Source: Gammaproteobacteria bacterium
GTDB taxonomy: Bacteria > Pseudomonadota > Gammaproteobacteria > SZUA-229
Assembly (NCBI GenBank): GCA_026195895.1
Contig: JAPHRO010000033.1
Coordinates: forward strand, 1 to 64,000
Direction: 5' to 3'
Length of the DNA stretch: 64,000 nucleotides
The notes beneath the pieces were generated by a model. The model made no database searches, had not been told where the DNA came from, and was given only the letters and a program-made list of their open reading frames with translations. Each line of letters begins with the position of its first letter. Position 1 is the first letter of the stretch. Positions 26,776 to 37,700 of this stretch are shown here, piece by piece. Position numbers and translations under genes: made by a program.

Positions 26776-28530
26776 TTAAGGTGACTGGTTCGCCTTCTGT
26801 CTAAGGCATTCCCTGAGTTCTTCTTTTTCTTGCTCAGTAATATTCTCCTTATTAAGCAGGGTCTCGGTTCTCTGGTCAATATGCTGTTTTTGCAGGCCTT
26901 CAATAGAATCTTTAAATTGCTTTAGCCGATTTTGTTCGTCGCTTTTGGGTATATCCCATTGCATCAACTGCGTCAGCGCGTTTTCATCGGGGCTGCCGCG
27001 CCAACGTTCCAGCAGGACGGAAGGGGATATGTTTTCGGTTTGTACAATGGTCTGGTGCAGTTTGAATAGCAGTGGTAGTCCGGGTATGTCGGCTGAATGC
27101 AGGGCTTCAGGTAATGCAGCCTGCTGGGCTATTTCCGGATGTTGTAGTAGCAGCGCAACGGCTAAACGGGTATGAGTGCGTTGAATTTTATGGCGCGGCT
27201 GCGGGCGCGTTTGTTGTTGTGATTGAGGGGGTGCTGGATTACCCGATGGCATATGCTGCTGCAGAAGCCGGCTGGACAGACCGATGCGTTTTGACAGTTG
27301 CTCCAGTAGCAAATCCTTGAATACGCCATCGGCGATTTTTGCGATCAGCGGCCTGGCCAGTTCAGATAGCCGGGCGCGGCCATCCATCGAACTCAGGTCC
27401 ACCTGTTCGGCCAGGTGATCGAGCATGAAATCAGACAGGGGCGTGGCACTGTGTAGTCGTTGTTCAAACTGTTGCTGGCCTTCCTTTCTAATCAGCGTAT
27501 CGGGATCTTCGCCGTCGGGGAGAAATAAAAACCGGGCCTGTACGCCATCGCGCAGCACTGGCAGGGCATTTTCCAGTGCCCGCCAGGCGGCTTTCTGGCC
27601 GGCCGCATCACCATCAAAACAGAAAATAATTTCCGGTACGATTCGAAACAGTTTTGATATTTGATCCTGTGAAGTGGCCGTGCCCAGAGTAGCGACCGCA
27701 TAAGGGATGCCGTGTTGCGCCAGGGCCACCACATCCATATAGCCTTCTACAATGACAATGTGTTTAAGATCGCGTACCGCCTGGCGGGCTTCAAACAGGC
27801 CGTACAGTTCCTGGCCTTTGTGGAATACCGGGGTTTCTGGCGAGTTCAGGTATTTGGGTTCGCCCTGATCGAGGATGCGTCCGCCAAAGCCGATGACCCG
27901 GCCGCGGCGATCACGAATCGGGAACATGATGCGATCACGAAAACGGTCATAATATTTGCTGGCGGTTTTTTCAATTAACAGGCCGGCTTTCAATAATGTC
28001 GTACGGGTTTCTGCCGTTGTGCCGAGCTGGTTCAAGATATAATCCCAGCTATCGGGGGCATAGCCGAGCTCAAAGGTTTTGGCAATTTCACCACTCAGCC
28101 CGCGCCCCTTCAAATAGTCGATGGCTTTCTGTGACGGCTTTAGCTGCTGTTCAAACAGCTTTGATGCTTTTTGCAACACATCGAAAATGGCGGTTTTATC
28201 TTCCTGCTGCTGGGGATTAAAGCCACCGTCTTCGCGCGGCACTTCCAGATGATAGTCGGCCGCCAGTGCTTCAACGGCGTCAACAAAATCCAGTCGTTCG
28301 TATTCCATGATAAAACCGAGGGCGGTGCCATGCGCGCCACAGCCGAAACAGTGATAAAACTGTTTGTTCTGACTGACCGTAAATGAAGGGGATTTTTCGT
28401 TATGGAATGGGCAGCAGGCGACATATTCCTTGCCGCGTTTTTTTAACGCGACGCGCGAATCGACGACGTCGACGATATCGACCCGGTTGATCAGGTCATC
28501 GATAAATTGTTGGGGAATGCGGCCAGCCAT
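26776..28530 (-). CDS. dnaG: DNA primase
   Basis: A 584-residue replication primase. The N-terminal zinc domain has CPFHNEKSPSF and YHCFGCGAHG. The RNA-polymerase core carries the basic RFRDRIMFPIRDRRGRVIGFGGR region and the TOPRIM acids (VVIVEGYMDV-type: IVIVEGYMDVVAL, then CFDGDAAGQKAAWRA). A C-terminal DnaB-interacting domain follows. In most gammaproteobacteria dnaG follows rpsU(-yqeY) and precedes rpoD; here it follows gltB by 100 nt and rpoD is absent, one of two broken junctions in this window. Confidence 0.97.
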   Translation of the reverse strand: MAGRIPQQFIDDLINRVDIVDVVDSRVALKKRGKEYVACCPFHNEKSPSFTVSQNKQFYHCFGCGAHGTALGFIMEYERLDFVDAVEALAADYHLEVPREDGGFNPQQQEDKTAIFDVLQKASKLFEQQLKPSQKAIDYLKGRGLSGEIAKTFELGYAPDSWDYILNQLGTTAETRTTLLKAGLLIEKTASKYYDRFRDRIMFPIRDRRGRVIGFGGRILDQGEPKYLNSPETPVFHKGQELYGLFEARQAVRDLKHIVIVEGYMDVVALAQHGIPYAVATLGTATSQDQISKLFRIVPEIIFCFDGDAAGQKAAWRALENALPVLRDGVQARFLFLPDGEDPDTLIRKEGQQQFEQRLHSATPLSDFMLDHLAEQVDLSSMDGRARLSELARPLIAKIADGVFKDLLLEQLSKRIGLSSRLLQQHMPSGNPAPPQSQQQTRPQPRHKIQRTHTRLAVALLLQHPEIAQQAALPEALHSADIPGLPLLFKLHQTIVQTENISPSVLLERWRGSPDENALTQLMQWDIPKSDEQNRLKQFKDSIEGLQKQHIDQRTETLLNKENITEQEKEELRECLRQKANQSP

Positions 28531-28574
28531 GGCTTAGATTGTGCCACAACAGGCATCAGAGATTTGAACTAACA

Positions 28575-28618
28575 ACGTGAAGAGGCAAAGAAAAATTAAT
28601 TGCCTTGCGTCTTCACGT
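28575..28618. terminator. Long inverted repeat between gltB and dnaG
   Basis: ACGTGAAGA+GGCAA (28575-28588) pairs with TTGCC...TCTTCACGT (28600-28618), giving a hairpin of about 14 bp with a 5-nt bulge on one arm. It lies 12 nt after the gltB stop, so it may end gltB transcription or protect its 3' end. It lacks a U-tract. It sits at the unusual gltB-dnaG junction. Confidence 0.5.
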
Positions 28619-28630
28619 GCTCGCGTCAAA

Positions 28631-31600
28631 TTAAGCCGCTTCCAGCAGTGCGTCCAGCAGTGATTCAAGATCCGCTGCCTTGGGTTTGACCAGCCAGAAA
28701 TCACAGATAAAGGTTTCGAAGTTATCCAGAATTTGCTGACCCCAGGCGCTACCGGTTTCTGCGACATAATCACTAATGATATTCCGCAGGTATTCACGGT
28801 GCGGCTCCATCAGTTCGGTATTCAAACGATGAATGTCCAGCAGTTCATGGTTATAGCGATCAACGAAGTTTTTCTCCTGATCCAGTACAAAGCCAAAACC
28901 ACCGGTCATACCCGCGCCGAAGTTAATACCGGTTTTGCCCAGTACGGTGATAACGCCGCCGGTCATGTATTCGCAACCGTGATCACCAACACCTTCGACG
29001 ACGGCTTTGGCGCCGGAGTTGCGTACGCCGAAACGTTCGCCCGCCAGACCCGCCGCATAGAGCGTGCCGCCGGTGGCACCATACAGGCAGGTATTGCCGA
29101 TGATGGTCGATTCATTGGTTTTGAACGCGCTGCCCTGTGGTGGGGTGATGGTGATCTTGCCGCCGGTCATGCCTTTACAGACGTAATCATTGGCGTCACC
29201 TTGCAGATGCATTTCCAGACCGCCCGCATTCCACACGCCGAAACTCTGGCCACAGGTGCCTTTCAGTTTCAGTTTGATGGGGTTGTCTGCCATGCCCTGA
29301 TTGCCGTGACGTTTGGCTATTTCACCGGACAGGCGTGCACCAATGGAGCGATCGGTGTTGCGCACTTCATAGCTGAATTCACCACCGGATCTGGTTTCGA
29401 TAGCGTTCATCGCATCGGCGACCATTTTTTCCGCCAGTTCGGCTTTATCGAACGGTTCATTGTGGGGCTCAACACAGAACTGGGCTTTATCTGCGGGAAC
29501 ACCGCCGTCAGATAGAATCTGCGATAAATCCAGTTTCGCCTGCTTGCTGGTGGCACCAGGCAGTACCTTGAGTAGATCCGTGCGGCCAATCAGGTCTTCC
29601 AGTCTGGCAATACCCAGTTTGGCCAGCCATTCACGGATTTCCATGCCGATGAAACGGAAGTAGTTCATAACCATTTCCGCTTCACCAATGAAGTGCTCCA
29701 TACGCAGCACTTTGTGTTGCGTGGCGATACCAGTCGCGCAGTTGTTCAGATGACAGATGCGCAGGTATTTACAGCCCAGTGCTACCATTGGGCCGGTACC
29801 GAAGCCGAAGCTTTCTGCACCCATGATGGCAGCCTTGATGACGTCCAGCCCAGTCTTCAGGCCGCCGTCCGTTTGCAGGCGAACCTTATCGCGCAGATCA
29901 TTGGCGCGCAGTGTCTGGTGGGTTTCGGTCAAGCCCAGCTCCCAGGGCGAGCCGGCATAACGAACTGAGGTGAGTGGGCTTGCGCCAGTACCGCCGTCAT
30001 AGCCGGAAATGGTGATCAGGTCGGCATAGGCTTTGGCTACGCCCGCGGCAATCGTGCCAACGCCGGCTTCCGCCACCAGTTTCACCGAGACCAGCGCACT
30101 GGGGTTAACCTGTTTCAGATCGAAAATGAGCTGGGCCAGATCTTCAATAGAATAGATATCGTGATGCGGTGGCGGTGAAATCAGTGCCACCCCCGGTGTT
30201 GCATAACGCAGGGTCGCGATCATCTTGTCGACTTTGTGACCGGGTAACTGACCGCCTTCACCTGGCTTGGCGCCCTGGGCTACCTTGATCTGCAGTACTT
30301 CAGCGTTAACCAGATAATGCGGTGTAACCCCGAAGCGGCCGGAAGCAACCTGCTTGATTTTCGACATTTTATCGGTATTGAAGCGAACCGGGTCTTCACC
30401 GCCTTCACCCGAATTCGAACGACCACCCAGACGATTCATCGCCTGGGCCAGAGCTTCGTGGGCTTCTGGCGACAGAGCGCCCAGTGACATGGCGGCTGAA
30501 TCGAAGCGTTTGAAAATATTTTCCAGTGGTTCTACATCATTGATATCGATGGCTTGAGTGTCGCCTTTGAGCTGGAACATATCACGCAAGGCAGCGGCAG
30601 GGCGCTCGTTGACGTGTCTGGCATAGACCAGGTAATCATCATAGCTGCCAGAGCGCACGGCTGTATGCAGGCTGTTGACCACGTCCGGATTGTAAGTGTG
30701 GTATTCACCGCCATGGACATATTTCAGCAGGCCGCCATGGGATATTTTCTTGCGGTTATCAAATGCCAGTTCGGTCAGCGCGCGGGTATCGGTTTCGAGT
30801 TCTGCAAAACCGGTGCCCTGTACCCGTGAGGTGGTGTCTTTGAAACACAGGCTAACCACTTCATCATGCAGGCCAACGATTTCAAATAACTGAGCGCCAC
30901 GGTAGGAGGCGATGGTCGAAATACCCATTTTTGAAGTGATCTTGAACAGGCCTTTATTGATGCCTTTACGGTAATTTTCACCTAGCAGCTGGATGTCCGT
31001 TTCTTTGATTTCACCCGAGTTCACCAGGTCGACCAGCACTTCATAAGCCAGGTAAGGATAGATGGCCGTTGCGCCGTAACCGAGCAATACGGCGAAGTTG
31101 TGCGGATCACGTGCTGTGGCAGTTTCTACAATAATATTGGCATCGCAGCGCAGGCCTTCTTCAATCAGGCGATGATGCACGGCACCGGTGGCCAGCAGGG
31201 CATGGACCACCAGTCTATCTTTGGCGATATTGCGATCTGATAATACCAGTACCACCTTGCCGCCCTTGATAGCATTAGCCGCCTGCTCGGTGATTTTATC
31301 CAGCGCGGTTTTAATATCGATGCTGCCGTCGAAACACAGATCAATGATCTCGTGACCATAGTGATCGCCATCCAGGCTCAGCAGCTTACGGAATTTGCCT
31401 TCCGATAAAACAGGTGAGCTGATCACCAGGCGATTGGCGTGATCTTCGGTCTCCTTGAATAGATTACGTTCGCGGCCCAGACAGGTTTCCAGTGACATAA
31501 CCACCGCTTCACGAATCGGGTCGATTGGCGGATTGGTGACCTGGGCAAATTGCTGGCGGAAATAATCGAACAATGAACGCTGTTGTGTTGACAGTACCGG

Positions 31601-33097
31601 GAAGGGCGTGTCATCCCCCATGGAGCCGATAGCTTCCTGACCGGCTTCGGCCAGGACCCGGATAACCTGATCCCGTTCTTCGAAGCTGACCAGGAACTGT
31701 TTTTCAAAAGTATTCAGGGTGGACTCATCCATGGGTTCGGTGGACAGGGGTTCACCTTCCAGGGCTGATACCAGATGGCAGCAGTTTTTGGCCAGCCATT
31801 TACCATAGGGTTGAGCAGATTTTAGCCGGTTGTCGATATCTTCCGGTAGCAGCAGTTTGCCGGTTTCGGTATCGGCAGCAATCATCTCACCGGGTTTCAG
31901 GCGGCCTTTGGCAACCACATCTTCAGGCTGGTAATCGTAAACGCCGATTTCAGAAGCCAGAGTAATATGGCGATCTTTAGTGATGACATAACGCGCCGGG
32001 CGTAAGCCGTTGCGATCCATGGCGCAGCAGGCGTGGCGACCATCGGTGAGTACAATACCGGCCGGGCCATCCCAGGGCTCCATATGCATGGAGTTGTATT
32101 CATAAAAGGCACGCAGCTCAGGGTCGAGGTGCTCCACATTTTGCCAGGCGGGCGGCACCAGCAAACGCATGGCGCGGAATACATTCACGCCACCGGCAAG
32201 CAGGGCTTCCAGCATGTTATCCATGGAGCTGGAATCTGAGCCTGACATATTCACCAGTGGACGTAAGGAATCCATCTCCGGCAGCAAATCACTTTTAAAT
32301 TTGAAGGCGCGTGCCTGGGCCCAGTTGCGGTTGCCCTGTACGGTGTTGATTTCACCATTATGGGCCAGATAGCGGAATGGCTGGGCGAGACGCCATTGTG
32401 GCCAGGTATTGGTGGAGAAACGCTGATGGAAGACGCACAGTGAGGTTTCAAATTTTTCGTCGTTCAGGTCTTTATAGAAAACCGGCAGGTTTTCCGGCAT
32501 CACCAGACCCTTGTAAGACATCAAACGAGTCGACAGGCTGGGGATATAGAACATGTCGTCCGATGATTCGATGGCAATTTCAGTGCGACGACGCGCGACA
32601 TACAGCTTGCGCTCCATTTCATCCTGATCCATGCCATCAGCGGCATTAATAAAAATCTGCTGGATATCGGGCAGGGTGCGCAGCGATTCTTCACCACAGG
32701 CTTCTGGATTAACCGGTACTTCACGCCAGCCGGCGATATGCAGTCCCAGCAGTGACAACTGACTGGCCAGTTCTTTTTTGGCAGCATCAGCCAGTGCAGC
32801 ATCGGTATTCAGGAATACCAGGCTGGAGGCATAGATATCGTCCAGGTCGATGCCGGCTTCAGCAGCAACGTTACGGCAGAATGAGTCCGGCTTTTTAATC
32901 AGCAGGCCACAGCCGTCGCCAGATTTACCGTCGGCGGCGATGGCGCCGCGGTGAGTCAGGCGGGCCAGGGCGTGGATTGCGGTATTCAGCAGCCAGTGAC
33001 TGGGCTTGTTGTCCATCTGGGCAATCAGGCCAAAACCACAGGAATCTTTTTCAAAAGCCGAATTGTACAGTCCAGAAGTTGGAATTCTGTTGCTCAT
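28631..33097 (-). CDS. gltB: Glutamate synthase (NADPH) large subunit
   Basis: A 1488-residue enzyme that transfers glutamine amide nitrogen to 2-oxoglutarate. The glutaminase nucleophile is Cys20 in [20 protein letters not shown], so a 19-residue propeptide is expected to be removed. The FMN/synthase domain has [12 protein letters not shown] and [13 protein letters not shown]. The 3Fe-4S cysteines are in [15 protein letters not shown]. The C-terminal beta-helix domain has the Gly-rich [14 protein letters not shown] repeats. Its partner gltD is not adjacent but about 16 kb away on the same strand. Confidence 0.97.
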   Translation of the reverse strand: MSNRIPTSGLYNSAFEKDSCGFGLIAQMDNKPSHWLLNTAIHALARLTHRGAIAADGKSGDGCGLLIKKPDSFCRNVAAEAGIDLDDIYASSLVFLNTDAALADAAKKELASQLSLLGLHIAGWREVPVNPEACGEESLRTLPDIQQIFINAADGMDQDEMERKLYVARRRTEIAIESSDDMFYIPSLSTRLMSYKGLVMPENLPVFYKDLNDEKFETSLCVFHQRFSTNTWPQWRLAQPFRYLAHNGEINTVQGNRNWAQARAFKFKSDLLPEMDSLRPLVNMSGSDSSSMDNMLEALLAGGVNVFRAMRLLVPPAWQNVEHLDPELRAFYEYNSMHMEPWDGPAGIVLTDGRHACCAMDRNGLRPARYVITKDRHITLASEIGVYDYQPEDVVAKGRLKPGEMIAADTETGKLLLPEDIDNRLKSAQPYGKWLAKNCCHLVSALEGEPLSTEPMDESTLNTFEKQFLVSFEERDQVIRVLAEAGQEAIGSMGDDTPFPVLSTQQRSLFDYFRQQFAQVTNPPIDPIREAVVMSLETCLGRERNLFKETEDHANRLVISSPVLSEGKFRKLLSLDGDHYGHEIIDLCFDGSIDIKTALDKITEQAANAIKGGKVVLVLSDRNIAKDRLVVHALLATGAVHHRLIEEGLRCDANIIVETATARDPHNFAVLLGYGATAIYPYLAYEVLVDLVNSGEIKETDIQLLGENYRKGINKGLFKITSKMGISTIASYRGAQLFEIVGLHDEVVSLCFKDTTSRVQGTGFAELETDTRALTELAFDNRKKISHGGLLKYVHGGEYHTYNPDVVNSLHTAVRSGSYDDYLVYARHVNERPAAALRDMFQLKGDTQAIDINDVEPLENIFKRFDSAAMSLGALSPEAHEALAQAMNRLGGRSNSGEGGEDPVRFNTDKMSKIKQVASGRFGVTPHYLVNAEVLQIKVAQGAKPGEGGQLPGHKVDKMIATLRYATPGVALISPPPHHDIYSIEDLAQLIFDLKQVNPSALVSVKLVAEAGVGTIAAGVAKAYADLITISGYDGGTGASPLTSVRYAGSPWELGLTETHQTLRANDLRDKVRLQTDGGLKTGLDVIKAAIMGAESFGFGTGPMVALGCKYLRICHLNNCATGIATQHKVLRMEHFIGEAEMVMNYFRFIGMEIREWLAKLGIARLEDLIGRTDLLKVLPGATSKQAKLDLSQILSDGGVPADKAQFCVEPHNEPFDKAELAEKMVADAMNAIETRSGGEFSYEVRNTDRSIGARLSGEIAKRHGNQGMADNPIKLKLKGTCGQSFGVWNAGGLEMHLQGDANDYVCKGMTGGKITITPPQGSAFKTNESTIIGNTCLYGATGGTLYAAGLAGERFGVRNSGAKAVVEGVGDHGCEYMTGGVITVLGKTGINFGAGMTGGFGFVLDQEKNFVDRYNHELLDIHRLNTELMEPHREYLRNIISDYVAETGSAWGQQILDNFETFICDFWLVKPKAADLESLLDALLEAA

Positions 33098-33210
33098 AAA
33101 GTCGTACCGTAACGAAATATTTGGATCATTAAGACGGGTTTCTACCCGGCAAAAGGGCAGAAATTTTACCCTCTTGAGCAGGTATGTTCAACAACGGTGA
33201 AGCAAGGGTA

Positions 33211-34833
33211 TTATTTTCCAGCCACTTTGTGTATCGAGGCGATGCTTTTTACCCAGGGTCTGGCTTTTTGCAGGTCTGCCGGAAGGCGCGTAATCGATTG
33301 GCGGGCGATGTCGCGATCGGTATAAATACGATGCACCAGAACATACCAGGGTTTGCCTTTCAGCCATGTTTTGTACCAGGCACTGTCCTGGCCTAACTTG
33401 TGACGTTTGGCGAATTTAACTAGGGTCGCGGGATCGCGGGCACCGAGAATTTGTAAAGTCCAGTTTTTAGCGTCCTGTTTTTTTAGCCAGTTGACGTCAT
33501 GCACACCCAGTGCTGATAGTGCCGCCAGAGCCGGGTCTTCTGCGACTGCCGTATTTTTTATCGGTTGGACCGGTTCAGGTTTGATAATCGATGCTGGCGC
33601 TGGTTTCACCGGTATCGGTTCCGGGGCGACTGTGTCTTCTAGTACCGGAGCTGGTTTTTCTTTCTGTTCGGTTAGCGTTATTGGTTGCGGCGCTGCTGGA
33701 ACGGGTGGCGATGCGGGTTTTTCAATTTCTGCTTGCGTAGCTGTCTGAATGGTTTCAGCTATTGTTTCTTTAACAGGATCACTTGCTGGTTGTTCGACTG
33801 TCGGAGTCGTATTTTCTGCAGAGTTGATTGTTTCAATAGTTTCATTTGCGCTAGCAATTGGCTCGGCTGCATTTGTGTCTTCTATGACGGTTTGCTCGAT
33901 AATGGGCGTATGTTTTTCCTGTATGATTTCCGGCGGTTGAAAAGCCTGCTGTTCGGCGGTTTGAAAAAACGTAAATGCCATATAACCGAGAGCAGCGAGT
34001 ACAAGCAGTACAGTAACAATGACCAGCACTAATTTAGCGGATAACCGATTCGAGCCTGTTTTCTTTCTGGTCAGGCGTTCGAGATAATTGACGGCAACAG
34101 CCATTATGTCGGCAGGGGTGCCGGTTGTTTTCTTGAATATGGCCTGGACGCTGTCGCTATTCAGTATGGGTTCTTTTGCATATCCCGCTAAAATTAATTT
34201 GTGATTAATAAAAGCATTTATCTGCTTGGGTGTGTATGCCGGTAATTCCAGTAGATATCGCTGATTGGCCTGAATGTCCGTTATTTGTTCAAGCGTTCTG
34301 GTCATGCCGGTGTTGGCCAGCAATAAAATCTTTAATTTAGTTTCATGCTCGATTTCGAGCTGTTTCTGGTAGCGGATCAGTTCCTGCAGGGTTGTGTCGC
34401 TCAATATATGGGCGTCGTCAATAATGATAACCGGTGTCTGATCGAAAACCTGTAAATGCTTTAGATTGTCCTCTAGATGATTGGCATCGCCCTGATCCTG
34501 AAGATGAATGGAAATTTTTTGTTGAATCTGAACCAGGGTATCGTTTGCTTCGGCGTGAATAGATAATAATTTTAAGTTCGGAACTTCATCCTGGATAAGA
34601 TGACGGAACATGGTGGTTTTGCCGCTGCCCAGATCACCCTCAATTATTAGAATCAGATCACTGAACTGTAAATGATGTTTGATGGTTTCAAATAACTGGT
34701 CGAGACTGGCATCGGTGAAAATCGCATCTGCCGATAAAATGTTCGAAGTAAATGGTTGTTGCGATAGACCAAGAAATTCCAGAGCCTGGGGGCTTAGTGA
34801 AAGCGTGTCCTGATTATTTTGATTTTTTGCCAT
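33211..34833 (-). CDS. DamX-like AAA ATPase with SPOR domain
   Basis: A 540-residue inner-membrane protein in three parts. First, an ExeA/DamX-type ATPase (about residues 20-260) with Walker A GDLGSGKTT and Walker B PVIIIDDAHIL. Second, a single membrane helix (about 273-296) followed by a Pro/Glu/Ala-rich periplasmic linker. Third, a C-terminal SPOR domain (about 460-535, NWTLQILGARDPATLVKFAKRH), which binds denuded septal peptidoglycan. DamX-type proteins act in cell division. Position between aroB/dgt and gltB fits the DamX-like gene of Pseudomonas. The full ATPase domain distinguishes it from short DamX. Confidence 0.9.
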   Translation of the reverse strand: MAKNQNNQDTLSLSPQALEFLGLSQQPFTSNILSADAIFTDASLDQLFETIKHHLQFSDLILIIEGDLGSGKTTMFRHLIQDEVPNLKLLSIHAEANDTLVQIQQKISIHLQDQGDANHLEDNLKHLQVFDQTPVIIIDDAHILSDTTLQELIRYQKQLEIEHETKLKILLLANTGMTRTLEQITDIQANQRYLLELPAYTPKQINAFINHKLILAGYAKEPILNSDSVQAIFKKTTGTPADIMAVAVNYLERLTRKKTGSNRLSAKLVLVIVTVLLVLAALGYMAFTFFQTAEQQAFQPPEIIQEKHTPIIEQTVIEDTNAAEPIASANETIETINSAENTTPTVEQPASDPVKETIAETIQTATQAEIEKPASPPVPAAPQPITLTEQKEKPAPVLEDTVAPEPIPVKPAPASIIKPEPVQPIKNTAVAEDPALAALSALGVHDVNWLKKQDAKNWTLQILGARDPATLVKFAKRHKLGQDSAWYKTWLKGKPWYVLVHRIYTDRDIARQSITRLPADLQKARPWVKSIASIHKVAGK

Positions 34834-34850
34834 GGTCTATATGAATCTTG

Positions 34851-36038
34851 TTATGGAATTAAATTAACAAATGATAGCTGCCGGGGATTAAAAATGCGCT
34901 CATATTCAACAATGGCATATCGATCGGTCATGCCGGCAATATAATCCGCAATGCCTCGGGCTATACCTGTGTCGCCCATTTTTTCTTTCAGGTCATTACA
35001 GTGATGTTTGGCGTCGGGGGGTAAAATATTGACGTCATCCATGAAGGCTTCAAATAATGCAGTCAGTACGTTCATCGCTTTTTTAGTCATGCGTGTTACG
35101 CGGTAATGACGATAGAGGTTTTCCCTTAGAAAACGTTTGAGCTCCAGGTTCTGTTGCTGCACGTCTTCACTAAAGCCAATGAGATAATGGGCTTGCTGTC
35201 TGGCTTCATCCGGGTGGCTTAAATTGAGCTGTAAAAGTTTTGCCTTACTCGTTTCAATCAGGTCCACCACCATACGATTGATCATACGACGAATGATTTC
35301 ATGTATCTGTCGGCGTTCATTCAGGTCAGGATAGAGTTGTTTAACTTTATCATGTTGATCACGAAATAATTGCGTATCCAGTAACTGCTTTATGTTGATG
35401 AGACCGTAGCGAATGCCGTCATCAATGTCGTGATTATTATAAGCAATTTCATCGGCGTGATCGCAGACCTGTGCCTCCAGACTGGGCTGGTTTTTTGCCA
35501 GGAAACGCTGCCCGAGTTCGCCCAGGTGTTTGGCGTCTTTGGCCGAGCAGTGCTTAAGAATGCCCTCTCTTGATTCATAAGTCAGGTTCAGGCCAGGGAA
35601 TTCAGCATATTTTTCTTCCAGCTCATCGACCACACGCAGTGACTGCAAATTATGTTCAAAGCCACCGTATTTTTTCATGCAGTGATTTAATGCGTCCTGG
35701 CCTGCATGACCAAATGGTGCGTGACCCAGATCATGGGCAATGGCGATGGTTTCAGTTAAATCTTCATGTAGATTCAGTTCGCGAGAAATAGAGCGTGCGA
35801 TCTGGGAAACTTCTAATGAATGAGTCAGCCGGGTTCTAAATAAATCGCCTTCATGATTCACAAATACCTGCGTTTTGTATTCTAATCGCCGGAAGGCTGC
35901 CGAGTGAATGATTCGGTCGCGGTCGCGTTGATACTGGTTACGATGAACAGGGTCAGCTTCAGCATGAATACGGCCTCGCGAGGTGCTTTCAGTGCACGCA
36001 TAAGGCGCGAGATTTCTGGGATCATAACCACTGTGCAT
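34851..36038 (-). CDS. dgt: dGTPase-like HD-domain triphosphohydrolase
   Basis: A 395-residue HD-superfamily enzyme that hydrolyses dNTPs to nucleoside and triphosphate. Metal ligands are visible: RLTHSLEVSQIARSI (first His), AIAHDLGHAPFGHAG (the HD pair) and a later CDHADEIAYNNHDIDD. N-terminal RDRIIHSAAFRRLEYKTQVFVNHEGD is typical of the Dgt-like (type 2) branch. It starts 8 nt after the aroB stop and ends 17 nt before the DamX-like gene, so it belongs to the aroKB-damX operon. Confidence 0.94.
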   Translation of the reverse strand: MHSGYDPRNLAPYACTESTSRGRIHAEADPVHRNQYQRDRDRIIHSAAFRRLEYKTQVFVNHEGDLFRTRLTHSLEVSQIARSISRELNLHEDLTETIAIAHDLGHAPFGHAGQDALNHCMKKYGGFEHNLQSLRVVDELEEKYAEFPGLNLTYESREGILKHCSAKDAKHLGELGQRFLAKNQPSLEAQVCDHADEIAYNNHDIDDGIRYGLINIKQLLDTQLFRDQHDKVKQLYPDLNERRQIHEIIRRMINRMVVDLIETSKAKLLQLNLSHPDEARQQAHYLIGFSEDVQQQNLELKRFLRENLYRHYRVTRMTKKAMNVLTALFEAFMDDVNILPPDAKHHCNDLKEKMGDTGIARGIADYIAGMTDRYAIVEYERIFNPRQLSFVNLIP

Positions 36039-36046
36039 GTTTCATC

Positions 36047-37123
36047 CTAATAGCTATCAGCAATAGTTTCCATTAATGCTTCCTGGGTGTAATCGCTGGT
36101 GACGACAGCCTTGCCAATATCTTTTAATAAAACCAGCTTCAGTACGCCATCGGAAACTTTTTTGTCTATGGCCATGAATTCCAGAAAACGTTTCGAAGTC
36201 ATTTTCTCAGGCGCCTTAACCGGCAGGTTGGCGCGTTCAACAATATCGATAACTCTATCGACGTCTGTCGGTTTTATCCAGCCGAGTTTTTCAGACATGC
36301 GGGCAGCCATGACCATGCCGCTGGCCACGGCTTCACCATGTAACCAGTTGCCGTAGCCCATACCTGTTTCAATGGCATGGCCAAATGTATGGCCAAGATT
36401 CAGCAGTGCGCGTTGGCCGGCTTCGGTTTCATCGGCGGCAACAACATCAGCCTTATTTTTGCAGCAGCGATCGATTGCGTAGGCAAGTGCGATAGTGTTT
36501 CGGCTAATCAGTTTGTCGATATTCTTTTCCAACCATTCAAGAAATTCGATATCCCGAATCAGGCCGTATTTGATAACTTCGGCAATGCCTGCGCTGAGTT
36601 CTCTATCTTCCAGGGTGTTTAATGTTTCCGTGTCAGCGATGACAGCCCGCGGCTGGTAAAAGGCGCCGATCATATTTTTACCCAGTGGATGATTAACCGC
36701 AGTTTTACCGCCAACGGAAGAATCTACCTGGGAAAGCAGGGTGGTGGGAATTTGAATTAAATGTACGCCGCGTTGATAAGTGGCCGCCGCAAAACCGGTG
36801 ATATCGCCAATCACGCCACCACCCAATGCGATAAGGGTTGTATTGCGATCAAACTGGTTGCTGAGCAGGCAATCATAAATCGTGTTGAGTGTTTCCTGGT
36901 TTTTGTATTTTTCACCATCGGGTAATACCAGGGTTTTGTATTTCAGGCCTGCGAGGGATTTTTCCACTTTATTCATGTACAGCGGGGCAACTGTTTCATT
37001 GCTGACAATAAGTGCACTGTTGCCTGGGATATGCTGGGTCAGTAATTCACTGCGATCCAGCAGGTTTTTTCCGATACAAATAGGGTAGCTCCGCTCACCC
37101 AGATTAACCTTTAAAGTGATCAT
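36047..37123 (-). CDS. aroB: 3-dehydroquinate synthase
   Basis: A 358-residue NAD- and metal-dependent enzyme for the second step of the shikimate pathway. Seen: [71 protein letters not shown], and the metal-site region [14 protein letters not shown]. It overlaps aroK by 4 nt (ATGA), so the two shikimate enzymes are translationally coupled. Confidence 0.97.
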   Translation of the reverse strand: MITLKVNLGERSYPICIGKNLLDRSELLTQHIPGNSALIVSNETVAPLYMNKVEKSLAGLKYKTLVLPDGEKYKNQETLNTIYDCLLSNQFDRNTTLIALGGGVIGDITGFAAATYQRGVHLIQIPTTLLSQVDSSVGGKTAVNHPLGKNMIGAFYQPRAVIADTETLNTLEDRELSAGIAEVIKYGLIRDIEFLEWLEKNIDKLISRNTIALAYAIDRCCKNKADVVAADETEAGQRALLNLGHTFGHAIETGMGYGNWLHGEAVASGMVMAARMSEKLGWIKPTDVDRVIDIVERANLPVKAPEKMTSKRFLEFMAIDKKVSDGVLKLVLLKDIGKAVVTSDYTQEALMETIADSY

Positions 37124-37659
37124 CTGTTGTTTTCGTTCTGATATGCTTTTAGTTTGTCAAGGATAACGGTTATTACCGATCGAATCGACTTTTCTCCGGT
37201 ATTTATGATGATATCGGCAGTCTCTCGATATAAAGGTTCGCGGATTTTCATCAGTTCCCTGAGTTTAGCTGCGGGATCGGCTGTTTGCAGCAGGGGGCGG
37301 TTCTTGTCGTGTCGCGTACGATCGATGAGGTGCTTGATATCGCTATGCAGATAGATAACCGTACCCCGTTCTTTCAGGTGTTTGCGGTTTTCTGCACTGA
37401 TAACCGCGCCACCACCCGTGGCCAGTACCAGGCCATTTTTCCGGGTCAGTTCATCAATAATTGATTCTTCACGCTTGCGAAAACCTGTTTCGCCTTCTTT
37501 CTCAAAGATTAACGGTATATCCGCACCCGTATGCTGTTCAATAGCATGGTCGCTATCCAGGAATTCCAGGTTAAGGCGTTTGGCAAGCTGGCGCCCCATG
37601 GTGGTTTTGCCTGCGCCCATAGGGCCGATAAGAAAGATGTTTTTAGTGTGATTACCCAT
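37120..37659 (-). CDS. aroK: Shikimate kinase
   Basis: A 179-residue P-loop kinase that phosphorylates shikimate. Walker A is [15 protein letters not shown]; the shikimate-binding [18 protein letters not shown] and the LID arginines ([12 protein letters not shown]) are intact. In related genomes pilQ is directly upstream; here two lipoprotein genes lie between pilQ and aroK. Confidence 0.96.
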   Translation of the reverse strand: MGNHTKNIFLIGPMGAGKTTMGRQLAKRLNLEFLDSDHAIEQHTGADIPLIFEKEGETGFRKREESIIDELTRKNGLVLATGGGAVISAENRKHLKERGTVIYLHSDIKHLIDRTRHDKNRPLLQTADPAAKLRELMKIREPLYRETADIIINTGEKSIRSVITVILDKLKAYQNENNR

Positions 37660-37700
37660 GACGGGCGATTGTATCGTGTTTATCTGGATTCACAAATAAT

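Noticed and set aside
28733-29515. 260-residue plus-strand ORF
   Set aside because: It lies antisense within the C-terminal part of gltB, a region that often gives long antisense frames; no motif, signal or ribosome site supports it.
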